IMG/VR virus record: IMGVR_UViG_3300046170_000211
Span: 1 to 64,000 of that record
Strand: one strand, 5' to 3'
From: a virus
DNA: 64,000 bases
Part shown: one piece after another, positions 8,361 to 16,900 of the stretch
Layout: every line of letters begins with the position of its first letter
How positions within the stretch are numbered: the stretch's first letter is position 1
Position numbers and translations under genes: made by a program
The notes under the pieces: generated by a model
Databases searched by the model: none
What the model saw: only the letters and a program-made list of their open reading frames with translations
Told to the model about the DNA's origin: nothing

Positions 8361-8401
8361 AATAAAAATATGTTCCGGGCAGGGGGAGGTGCCCGGAACA
8401 T
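8361..8401 (-). terminator. Rho-independent terminator after the SSB-like gene
   Basis: A perfect 12-base-pair stem (8370-8381 with 8390-8401), G+C-rich, with an eight-base loop. On the minus strand it is followed at once by ATTTTTATT. It sits ten bases past the SSB-like stop codon. This is the strongest terminator in the left part of the window and would separate SSB-family expression from the primase. Confidence 0.85.
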
Positions 8402-8410
8402 CATGGTTAA

Positions 8411-9172
8411 TTAAAACGGTACTTCGTCTTCTGACTTAGTACTGTCATTACCATGCTTTGCCTTGACGTCTCCCGTAGACACACTCTCAGCAAAACTTTT
8501 TGCGGACTCATACAAAGCTTTGTTTTGTACAGGTCCAACCTTAGTTACATTCCAACCAAACCAAGTTCCTTTATCGTTCGATTGTTCTACTGTTTTAAGG
8601 TTATACACGTGACTGTAAGCCGCCGGTGTAAACAAACCATTTTTACCTTCTAGTTTGATACTGGCCATCATAGCATTCCAACTACGACTTACTTTAAGTT
8701 GCGTTGACTTCATAGAAATCAATGCTGTCTGCATATCTTCAGTCAATACAAAGTATGACGCTGTGTTCTCAAGATAGTTCCCATTGTCTAGTCTATCTTT
8801 ATAACCTGCATCACGCTTAGCTTGCTTGATGATACCACTGTTGGCCGCATGGATTGCAACAGGAGCACTTGTGCCCTGTCCTCTATCTGACCACTCAACA
8901 TACTCACGTTTATAATAACATGGAATTATGTTGATCCCCTTCTCACCATCATATGTCTGCTTAGTCACGGTATTGAATATCATACCTGGCTCTGCGCCTT
9001 CTACATACTTGGCATCCCGTTTGTTTGTCTCGGGTGACAGTTGTCCTAACACACGTAAGAATGGTAATGCATAATCTTCCGCACCCATTTCTCCTATCGC
9101 TGTGTTAGCGTCTTGTTCGAACATGCTCGCTAGAGCTACGTCCGTCTTCTTTTTTTCTGCTACTTGGTTCAT
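8411..9172 (-). CDS. Single-stranded DNA-binding-like protein
   Basis: About 253 residues from the ATG at 9172, which has AAGGAG at ideal spacing; an ATG 21 bases earlier contains that site within itself. The C-terminus ends KSEDEVPF, an acidic tail with a terminal Pro-Phe, as in the DDDIPF tip by which SSB proteins recruit partners. The rest (FLRVLGQLSPETNKRD, GWNVTKVG) matches a phage family usually found next to replication genes. It likely coats single-stranded DNA during replication. It is inferred from tail, context and family memory, not from a classical OB-fold motif. Confidence 0.65.
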   Translation of the reverse strand: MNQVAEKKKTDVALASMFEQDANTAIGEMGAEDYALPFLRVLGQLSPETNKRDAKYVEGAEPGMIFNTVTKQTYDGEKGINIIPCYYKREYVEWSDRGQGTSAPVAIHAANSGIIKQAKRDAGYKDRLDNGNYLENTASYFVLTEDMQTALISMKSTQLKVSRSWNAMMASIKLEGKNGLFTPAAYSHVYNLKTVEQSNDKGTWFGWNVTKVGPVQNKALYESAKSFAESVSTGDVKAKHGNDSTKSEDEVPF

Positions 9173-9189
9173 GGTTCTTTTCTCCTTAT

Positions 9190-9750
9190 TCATGATTTCC
9201 GGCTAATTTTAGTTTGATCCTTCACAAAAGTGTGAAAGAAATCAGAGGGCATATCGAGGCCGGCCTCGATACGCTCCCTGTAGAGTGCTTTCAAAGTCAT
9301 AGGTTCTACCTTCTGCTTCTGCGAAGGTTCATAACCTTCTCGCACTGCAAGGCCGATTAGTTCATCTGCCTTGTTATCCTCGCCCTTCCCGAACTGTACA
9401 GAAACCTCATTTTTAATAAGATCACCCAGTTCGTTTTCACGAAGCCAGTTGTAAGCTAATTCCATTGCATCTTTTTTTACTGTGCAACTGTAGGATTTTT
9501 TTACTTCAACCCCACTACCATCAGCTAATTTCAAAGACGACAACCCTTGCTCTGCTAGCAAATTAGGTATCACCTCTGAAGAAATTTTATCGGCTGCTTC
9601 TTTTTTGTTTTTTATCTTTTCTTCTAGTTCAGCTATTTCATTTTCGAACGCCTGTAACTCTAAACAATAGTCAGCCAATGTTTGAATATCTGTTCTTTCT
9701 ATTAAATTTTGTTGATCATCTTCCAGATCATCTAATGTAAGTGTGCTCAC
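9190..9750 (-). CDS. Conserved phage replication-block protein, unknown function
   Basis: 186 residues. Residues about 30-60 form a coiled coil (LQAFENEIAELEEKIKNKK); then come a strand-rich part (LKLADGSGVEVKKSYS) and an NWLRENELGDLI helix. This layout belongs to a family that sits beside SSB-like genes in many podoviruses. It is coupled to the SSB-like gene by an ATGA junction. The start codon is kept because the upstream stop overlaps it. It contains a 20-base perfect DNA palindrome (9252-9271). Confidence 0.65.
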   Translation of the reverse strand: MSTLTLDDLEDDQQNLIERTDIQTLADYCLELQAFENEIAELEEKIKNKKEAADKISSEVIPNLLAEQGLSSLKLADGSGVEVKKSYSCTVKKDAMELAYNWLRENELGDLIKNEVSVQFGKGEDNKADELIGLAVREGYEPSQKQKVEPMTLKALYRERIEAGLDMPSDFFHTFVKDQTKISRKS

Positions 9751-10154
9751 TCTATTTCTCCTTTATTATATATGTCTATTCTTAGGGGATAATATCTTCT
9801 CTCTTGTCTATCCCATTTCAAGAGATTAAATTGTCCTTGCGTAATGTCACTAACAATAGCAGTAGACAATCCAATAATTGAAGGATCACCCGTACATAAA
9901 ATATAATCATCGGGCTTAAAGTCCTGTAAATTTTTTCTCATCTTTCTAATAAAAGGTGCTGTGCTGTAAAGCATATTATCTGTTGATGGTAAACAAATTA
10001 CTAAATATCCAAAATCAGATGCACTTAAAATATTTATTTGTGGTGCAGGATGTTGCAATACATATACAAAAGTTTCTTTAGGATTCTCTTTGTAAAAAGC
10101 TAAAAATTCTGCAAGCGAACGTGGTTTATATAGTTCAAAAATTCTGTGTTTCAT
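9747..10154 (-). CDS. Conserved hypothetical phage protein
   Basis: 135 residues, strand-rich, with a conserved-looking core DDYILCTGDPSIIGLSTAIV and LLKWDRQERRYYPLRIDI. This type of protein is common next to phage replication genes; its function is not known. It is the first minus-strand gene left of the divergent promoter region at 10155-10228. Confidence 0.6.
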   Translation of the reverse strand: MKHRIFELYKPRSLAEFLAFYKENPKETFVYVLQHPAPQINILSASDFGYLVICLPSTDNMLYSTAPFIRKMRKNLQDFKPDDYILCTGDPSIIGLSTAIVSDITQGQFNLLKWDRQERRYYPLRIDIYNKGEIE

Positions 10155-10171
10155 TATTTATACTTTCTTTA

Positions 10172-10207
10172 TTGACAATAAAGTAATCATATCTATATTA
10201 ATGTCAA
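10172..10207. promoter_or_regulatory. Divergent promoter region
   Basis: On the plus strand TTGACA (10172-10177) is followed after 16 bases by TATATT (10194-10199), a good host-type promoter for the SNF2 gene. On the minus strand a TTGACA (10202-10207) faces the other way, but its -10 is weak (only poor matches at 16-18 bases). The two overlapping -35 boxes could make the promoters compete. Confidence 0.55.
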
Positions 10208-10228
10208 GAAAGAATAATAAATTATTTT

Positions 10229-11674
10229 ATGATAGAACAATATAGGTATAAGACTAAGCCTTATGCTCATCAATTGACGGCTCTAAAAAAGTCTTGGGCG
10301 CAGAAAACCTACGCTTTATTTATGGAAATGGGTACAGGTAAATCCAAGGTCCTCGTTGATAATATAGCTATGCTGTATGATAATGGCGCTATTAGGGCTG
10401 CTTTAATAGTTGCTCCTAAGGGTGTGTACAAGAACTGGAATGATATAGAGTTCCCGGTTCACCTACCAGAGCATGTAGATCATACAAAAGTATTGTGGGA
10501 AGCAACCATAACTAAGAAAAAACAGGCTGAGCTAGATACATTATTTGATGGTAAAGAAGAACTTAAGATATTGATAATGAACGTAGAAGCTTTTTCTACA
10601 AAGAAAGGTCTGGACTTTGCACATTCTTTCCTTAACATATTTCTTGGAAGAGCTTTGATTGGGATCGATGAATCTACGACGATCAAGAGTCCGACAGCAA
10701 AGCGAACAAAAAACATTTTAACTCTAGGGAATCTCGCGAAGTACCGTAGAATATTGACAGGCTCTCCCGTAACTAAATCTCCACTTGACTTGTTTAGTCA
10801 GTGTAAGTTTTTAGACCCTTATCATTTGGGTTATGACTCTTACTATGCTTTTCGCTCTAGGTATGCACAAATGCTTGACAGAAATTTTGGCGGTCGTCGT
10901 GTACAGATAGTAGGTAGTTATAGAAACCTAGGAGAACTTACTGACAAACTAGATAAATTTTCTTATCGCGTATTAAAAGAAGATTGTTTAGACCTACCAG
11001 AAAAAGTATTTACAAAACGTATTGTAGAATTAAGTGACGAACAGAAAAAAATATATGCACAGATGAAACAGATGGCTCTCGCTATGTTGGATGGTAAAGT
11101 TATGTCAACTGTCAACGTCATGACTCAGCTTATGCGCTTGCATCAAGTGACTTGTGGTACGTTTAAAGCTGACGATGGTACTATCAAACACCTGTCAAAT
11201 AACAGACTCACAGCTTTAATGGATTGTCTAGAAGAAACTGACGGCAAGGTCATAATTTGGGCAACTTACCGTGAGGACATTAAAAAAATAGTCGATTCTT
11301 TAAAAAAAGCTTACGGAGAAGCCTCTACAGTCGAATATCACGGTGGGGTGGATGCTACCCTTCGCCAGGACCACATTGCTCAGTTTCAGCAAGAAAAGGG
11401 CCCTACACGCTATTTCGTCGGAAACCCCCAAACTGGAGGGTATGGAATTACTCTTACAGCAGCAAACACAGTTATTTACTTTTCTAACTCATATGATCTA
11501 GAAAAAAGACTACAGTCAGAAGACAGAGCACACCGTATCGGCCAGACTGGCAGTGTTACTTACGTGGATTTAATAGCAGAAAAGACTATAGATGAGAAAA
11601 TAGTTAAATCACTTAGGGATAAAATAGACATTGCAAATGAAATTATGGGCGAAGATCTTAAAGACTGGATCTAA
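10229..11674 (+). CDS. SNF2-type DNA helicase/translocase
   Basis: 481 residues. Motif I is MGTGKS (34-39), Ia is VVAPKGVYKNW-like (60-70), motif II reads DEST (147-150) rather than DEAH, motif III is LTGSP (176-180), and the C-terminal half has GGYGITLTAA and QSEDRAHRIGQ with arginine fingers. This is the SNF2 double RecA core with no extra domain, as in phage-encoded forms. It would move along double-stranded DNA, perhaps for replication restart or to remove bound proteins. It is the only gene on this strand here; its end overlaps the convergent endolysin gene by four bases. Confidence 0.92.
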   Translation: MIEQYRYKTKPYAHQLTALKKSWAQKTYALFMEMGTGKSKVLVDNIAMLYDNGAIRAALIVAPKGVYKNWNDIEFPVHLPEHVDHTKVLWEATITKKKQAELDTLFDGKEELKILIMNVEAFSTKKGLDFAHSFLNIFLGRALIGIDESTTIKSPTAKRTKNILTLGNLAKYRRILTGSPVTKSPLDLFSQCKFLDPYHLGYDSYYAFRSRYAQMLDRNFGGRRVQIVGSYRNLGELTDKLDKFSYRVLKEDCLDLPEKVFTKRIVELSDEQKKIYAQMKQMALAMLDGKVMSTVNVMTQLMRLHQVTCGTFKADDGTIKHLSNNRLTALMDCLEETDGKVIIWATYREDIKKIVDSLKKAYGEASTVEYHGGVDATLRQDHIAQFQQEKGPTRYFVGNPQTGGYGITLTAANTVIYFSNSYDLEKRLQSEDRAHRIGQTGSVTYVDLIAEKTIDEKIVKSLRDKIDIANEIMGEDLKDWI

Positions 11675-12132
11675 AACAGAATTGGAACGTACGAAGTTTT
11701 TCCTTCTACTTTTTCTGCCTTCAGTGTTTGTTTTCTTGATCTTGACATGGATGCTGAGCAATGAACCCATCCTGAATTTGGATCAACACCATCATAGAAC
11801 TCTAGTATCAACTGATCAAAGTCACAATTTTTACTAATCCACGACGCAAGTTCCTTGTTGTCAACTCCAGGTATCTCAAAGTCTGCTGCCTCACCCTTGG
11901 CATGTTGTGACTTAGACGAAGACCCGATAGCCTCGCACAACTCTGGGCTTCTGTAGCCTGAGGATATCATGACTGGTTTACCAAAATGCTCACGCACTGG
12001 TTGTAAGACAGTCTTCGCTAGGTGAATAAGATTTTCAATCTCCGCGGTACCCGGTTCATTCTTAATATTCTTACGTACCGCTGTTTGAGATTTAACTAGC
12101 TCTGCTAGTGAAAAGTTTTCTGATAAATTCAT
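11671..12132 (-). CDS. Endolysin, peptidase M15A type
   Basis: 153 residues. The metal-binding pattern of M15A D-Ala endopeptidases is present: SSGYRSPELC, then SQHAKGEAADF with His77 and Asp84, and GWVHCS with His124. It cleaves peptidoglycan cross-links and is the likely endolysin. There is no signal peptide, so it needs a holin for release; candidates are at 13741 and 41062. It shares a TAATG junction with the upstream repeat-protein gene. Confidence 0.88.
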   Translation of the reverse strand: MNLSENFSLAELVKSQTAVRKNIKNEPGTAEIENLIHLAKTVLQPVREHFGKPVMISSGYRSPELCEAIGSSSKSQHAKGEAADFEIPGVDNKELASWISKNCDFDQLILEFYDGVDPNSGWVHCSASMSRSRKQTLKAEKVEGKTSYVPILF

Positions 12133-12983
12133 TACAGACCCCTGAATGGAGACTGCATTCCTTTTGAAGCTAGACTGCCATAATTAGATGAAGGTGCAAC
12201 TAGATCTCCTGGAGACGTAGTTGGTTTTGTTTCTCCAGGCGCAGGTGGCGGAGTAATTTCATTACCACCAAATGGACTAGATGTTTCGTCAAAATATTTT
12301 TTAAATAAATCCCCTATGCCTGTTAGTAAATCAGTTTTAAATGTAGAGAAATCGAATGGGTTTTGTCCTGGCATTGTTGAAGGATTAAGAGGATTTTGAG
12401 GTGTTCCCATTTCAGAATTAGCAGGACCAAATGTTGTCATTTGTGGAGGTCTTCCGTCTTCACCTGTACCTGCTGCTTGTGTTATCATTTGTGGAGGTCT
12501 TCCATTTTCAAATACTACTTGTGTCACCATGTTTTGTGGAGGTCTTCCATGTTCGCCTAACATTTTTGTACCAGGAGGCATTCCACCACCTATACCACTA
12601 CCGCCTTCAGGATCAGCCAGTGTCATCATCGGAGGCGTACCACCACCCGGCAAAAGATTGTGAAGAGGAGGCATACCAATAGAACTATTGTTCTCTCCTC
12701 CGCCCATAGCTAATGTTACTGGATTAAAATTACCTCCACCTCCACCAGGATTTAAAATACTACCGCCTTGTTCTCCAACTGCCGCTGTGTTGATGTTTCC
12801 TATACCCCCTATACTACTACCGCCTTCAGGATCAGCCATTGTCATAGCAATAGGATTTATAGTGCCAGTGCCAATACCACCAGAACCAGGACTCACTGCC
12901 ATTGCAGCTTGTCTTAAAGTTCTTTGTTCATTACTACCTAAGTCAGGAATAAATCCTTGTTCACCCACAGCCAATGTTGTCAT
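12132..12983 (-). CDS. Gly/Pro-rich repeat protein, unknown function
   Basis: 283 residues of low complexity. Repeated units: AVGEQG (5-10, 68-73), ADPEGGS-x-IGG (50-60, 123-132), and E-x-GRPPQ (144-150, 159-165, 175-181, imperfect 191-196), each followed by M/N, then T-Q or T-F. The C-terminal part has one helix (FSTFKTDLLTGIGDLFKKYF). It overlaps the ATP-grasp gene upstream by four bases. It could be a virion linker protein or, because of its regular acidic repeats, a substrate of that enzyme; neither is shown. Confidence 0.6.
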   Translation of the reverse strand: MTTLAVGEQGFIPDLGSNEQRTLRQAAMAVSPGSGGIGTGTINPIAMTMADPEGGSSIGGIGNINTAAVGEQGGSILNPGGGGGNFNPVTLAMGGGENNSSIGMPPLHNLLPGGGTPPMMTLADPEGGSGIGGGMPPGTKMLGEHGRPPQNMVTQVVFENGRPPQMITQAAGTGEDGRPPQMTTFGPANSEMGTPQNPLNPSTMPGQNPFDFSTFKTDLLTGIGDLFKKYFDETSSPFGGNEITPPPAPGETKPTTSPGDLVAPSSNYGSLASKGMQSPFRGL

Positions 12984-13744
12984 TTACAGAGCTCCTTGTA
13001 CAAACATTCTCCTAACTTACCTTTAGTTTTGTTGTCAAATACAATAAACATAGGCATGTCATTAGTTTCCAAATAATAATAATCAGTCCCATCAAACATA
13101 AAATCAGAAGCTGTAAAACTTAGGTCTAAAAGTTTGTTTAATTCTATCAGCTTTTGTTTTAGGTCCCCTGGAACTTCCACACATTTACAGTCTACTTCAC
13201 TGTCTTCTCTGTAGTCTATCATCGAAGTCATTATTTCGAAAGCAAATATAGTGCCTTTAATAGCATATATTCTGATGTTTTTGCCAACTATTTTGTCTTG
13301 GATTATACAGGGATAAGTGGCCTCGTTGCCTTCTGCTACATGAGCCCCTCCTGTAACAGGCTTTACTATCTGTTCTTTTCTATCTATTCCTTGTGAAAAT
13401 ACAGTGTGTGGTATTTTAAGACCAACTTTCTTAGCCATCTCCAGGTCGTACAGTTTAGATATAGGAGGCATCATTTTGTTTCTGTTGTGAACCTTCACCT
13501 CAGGATTAGCTAATATATAGTTATAAAGCATATACTGATTAGAATATTTTTTATGTGTCTGAGGTTCAAAAACATTATGTCTCATAAATACTGCTCCTGG
13601 TTCTATCAATTCTTTATTTACGTAGAACTTGTTTTGTTGGAGGTCCCACTCAAAAACGCTGTTTAAATCTACAAACTCGTCAAAGTGATGTTTTATGCAA
13701 ACTATGTTGGGGTCGGTCAATTGACCAAAGATATAAGATTTCAC
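12980..13744 (-). CDS. ATP-grasp ligase-like protein
   Basis: 254 residues. The ATP-grasp pattern is seen as IVKPVTGGAHV (phosphate-binding loop region), CIIQDKIVGKNIRIYAI, and the C-terminal LSFTASDFMFDGTDYYYLE followed by TNDMPMF, where Asp, Glu and Asn would bind magnesium. This C-terminal signature resembles RimK-type and graspetide (MvdC/MvdD) ligases that join an acid to an amine or hydroxyl. The protein is short for the family and the N-terminal part is unusual. It is coupled to the repeat protein downstream and to the XhlA-like gene upstream. Confidence 0.72.
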   Translation of the reverse strand: MKSYIFGQLTDPNIVCIKHHFDEFVDLNSVFEWDLQQNKFYVNKELIEPGAVFMRHNVFEPQTHKKYSNQYMLYNYILANPEVKVHNRNKMMPPISKLYDLEMAKKVGLKIPHTVFSQGIDRKEQIVKPVTGGAHVAEGNEATYPCIIQDKIVGKNIRIYAIKGTIFAFEIMTSMIDYREDSEVDCKCVEVPGDLKQKLIELNKLLDLSFTASDFMFDGTDYYYLETNDMPMFIVFDNKTKGKLGECLYKELCK

Positions 13745-13965
13745 TTCACCATGCCAAGTAATGTTTCAATAAAAATTAATCCAACAGCCCCCACTGTAGA
13801 TAAAACAACCCAATAGATTTTGTCTATCTTGCCACCCAATTTCTCTACGTCCTTGTGCACGTGTGATACGTCTTGTTTTATATTATCTAGTTCTCGTTTC
13901 ACCCCGGTTATGTGTCCTTGTATTGAAATTATATGTTCGCGTTCTGTTTCTGGTTCCATTTCCAT
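13741..13965 (-). CDS. XhlA-like holin-associated membrane protein
   Basis: 74 residues: an N-terminal coiled coil (about 10-48, GVKRELDNIKQDVSHVHKDV) and one C-terminal membrane segment (IYWVVLSTVGAVGLIFIETLL). This is the layout of the haemolysin XhlA family, which helps holins. It lies three genes upstream of the endolysin in the same coupled run, which supports a lysis role. No second holin subunit is adjacent. Confidence 0.6.
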   Translation of the reverse strand: MEMEPETEREHIISIQGHITGVKRELDNIKQDVSHVHKDVEKLGGKIDKIYWVVLSTVGAVGLIFIETLLGMVK

Positions 13966-16900
13966 TATACAGTTCCTTTATTTCTCTGATAGTAAAGTTT
14001 TTCAGTTGGCGACAAGTATACACTTTGAGCATCTGTAAGTCCAGTCTGAGGATTAACCGCGTTGCCCGTTCCTTGAGCTATTTGATTTGGTTGTACGACA
14101 GGTGTTCCTGTGTCAGGAATAGGAGGAACAGGTAAGTCTTGTGTATTTTTAGAATAAGGAACAAAAGGCTTTTCTTTACTCATAGGAAGAAGAGGACCTC
14201 CTTCTTTGTCTGTTATTTCAAAGTCCTCAAATTTTATACGATCCCATTTTCTTTGAGCTCTTCTTAACGCCGATGATGGTATAAAATCTGTTTTGTTAAA
14301 TCTCATATCAGGGTTTGCATTTTTAATTTTTTCATACCTAGATTTTAAACCACCTTCACCCCATGATAATGCTTTAAACTCACCTCTTAAAATTTTTCTA
14401 ATAGTTGAGCTAGGTATCTTTCTATCTTTTAAAGCTTCCTTAACCTGTCGTTCTGTCATTAAACCAGAGTCTATTGCAGATTTAACAGCTCTATAAAACT
14501 TGTACTGTTGTCTAAATGCTTCTTCATTCATTTCATTATACTCACGTACAAGTTGTCCTGGTCCTCGGTTTTGATAATTTTTTGTACTGTACCAACCTTC
14601 ACTAACTTTTGAGTCTTTAAACGTATTTTGAAATTCACTAATTTTGTATGCAAACGATCCCGGTACATCAACAGTAACTGTTGAACCACCGAACAGTTTA
14701 AACATTTCATCTCTTACTCTTAAAGGTTGACCTGTTCCAGACACATCTCCTGCGAAAGCAGAATAAATTCTTTGAGCACTACTAACTACTCCAGGTTCAT
14801 TTTTGTTTGCAATATGCATAATACCTTTGTCAAATTTTTCTAGAACAGTGTCTGAATCAGACCACACAGAACTTCCTGTTTTTGTCTTACCTGTTAAAGC
14901 TTCATACACACCCTCTGTACCAATAGATAAACCGAACAACGTGCCGTTTAATAAATCAAGCAATGGACCTGACGCATTAAAGTACTCAGATAGCACATCT
15001 GTTTCTACTCTAGCAGGGTCTAGTTTCGTCTTAGGGTCTGTTGCCCTAACAATTAAATTATTTACTGTAGAGCTAATTAAATCGTATGGGTTGTATCGAG
15101 ACATATCAAATACTTTAAATGTACCTGTTTCTTTATCACGATTACTAATAGGCACTAAATCACTAAACTTCATATAATCTGGTGCAAACTCGTCTTTATA
15201 AGTTCTAATTTGCTCAGGTGTAATATTAGTCATTGCGTAACCTAATCCTCTAGCGCCCTCGTTTAACGCCCATAGTGTTGCAGCTTGCCCCATCAATGAT
15301 CTATAACCCATTGCTCTAAGAGTTGCGTTATCAGATGCAATGTGTTTCATTGCTAATGCAGATGTTGCAAAACTTGTTCTAATTATTTCTGCAGGGAAAG
15401 ATACAAAGTTACCAATAAAAGGTATTTTTCTAATAGCTTGAATCATAGGAGGCACTTTACTATAAGTAGGCATAAGTTCTCTTACTAACATAGCAGAATA
15501 TTCTTCTACAGCCTCGTACATATTTTTTGGATTAAATTCTGTAATACCAAAATCATCTTTAACTATTTTCTTAACTTCATCAACATTTTTAAAAGCACCT
15601 TTAAGTTGTGATTTTAAATACTCATGGCCGTACCATTTCCAAACATTGTCACCACCTGAATACAGTCGTGTGGCTGTTTTCATAAGTTTAGAGTTATCAG
15701 CAATAGATGCAATTTGACCAAACGTACCAACTTTACCTGTTTTTATGTCTTGAAGAACAGCGCTTAGCTCTGACGCTACAATGTTTTCATCTATTACACC
15801 AAGTTCAGATTTTCTTGCAATATTGTTTATTAAATCTTCTTCGTTTAAAACTTTACCTGCTCCAAAAATATCATCTAACGTAATTTTAAAAGCATCTGCT
15901 ACAGAAGCTGTTCCACCAATCCATCCATTATTAAGAACGAATGCAGCGGCACTACCAAAGTTACGTGTTTGTGTTGCTGGAGAGAGAACTGTCTTACCTG
16001 TTTGCACACCTGCTTTGTATGCAATCATAGATTGATAAATACTACTTTCCATAAATTTATCTAATTGTCCAAGTGACCCTCGCAGCATTCCTGTTACTTC
16101 TTTTGATCCATATAAATTTGTAATACCTGACTCTAATAAACCAAGGCCTGGGACCCTACCTACAACAACAGGGTTAACAACACCTGCTCTAATTGCTTCA
16201 TCTCGTGATGCAAACAAACGTCCTTGTTGCAGCAACAATTCACCAATACGATCATAATTTTTTAAGTTTGCGGCTTGTGTTACCAAACTAGAAGTTGTCT
16301 GCATAACAGAAGAACGCAGTCCTTGTTCTTCTCCTAATAATTTTTTAATAACATTAGGCAACTCTTCTCCAGTTTGAATAACTAAATCATCTAGCTTTAA
16401 ATTGTCTTTGGCTATTTTTTGTAGCTGTATAATTGGATCAAATCCTTCTGTTTTAACTGTAGCTAATAAATCATCTACTTGTTGTCTTGCAAAATTTCTA
16501 ATGGCAACGTCTGTATTTTCTGTAGAACCTTTAATAGCTAATTGCACTAAAGATTCATTGTTACGAATACGGTCAACAACAAAATCAATAGCTTTTTCTT
16601 TTAAGTTATCGTTTACTTTAAATTGTGGATTTGTAAATATACCAAACGATTGTCTAATGTATGATTTTAAATTACTTGTTAAAAATTGTTTTAAACCACT
16701 TTCATCAGGTAACACGTCTTTATAGAAATTACGCACTGAGTCAAACTCTTTACTTAGTTCTTTTGCCATAGTTTGTAATTCTTTTGGTAAATCAGATAAT
16801 TTTATTTGTCCTTTTATGTACGACAGCACTTGATCAAGTAGATAATCTTGTCCTGCTGGAGATGTTTTACTTGTATTGTATTTTTTTAAAAAACCGTTTG

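Noticed and set aside
12688-13026. Pro-rich plus-strand frame
   Set aside because: Antisense of the Gly/Pro-rich repeat protein.
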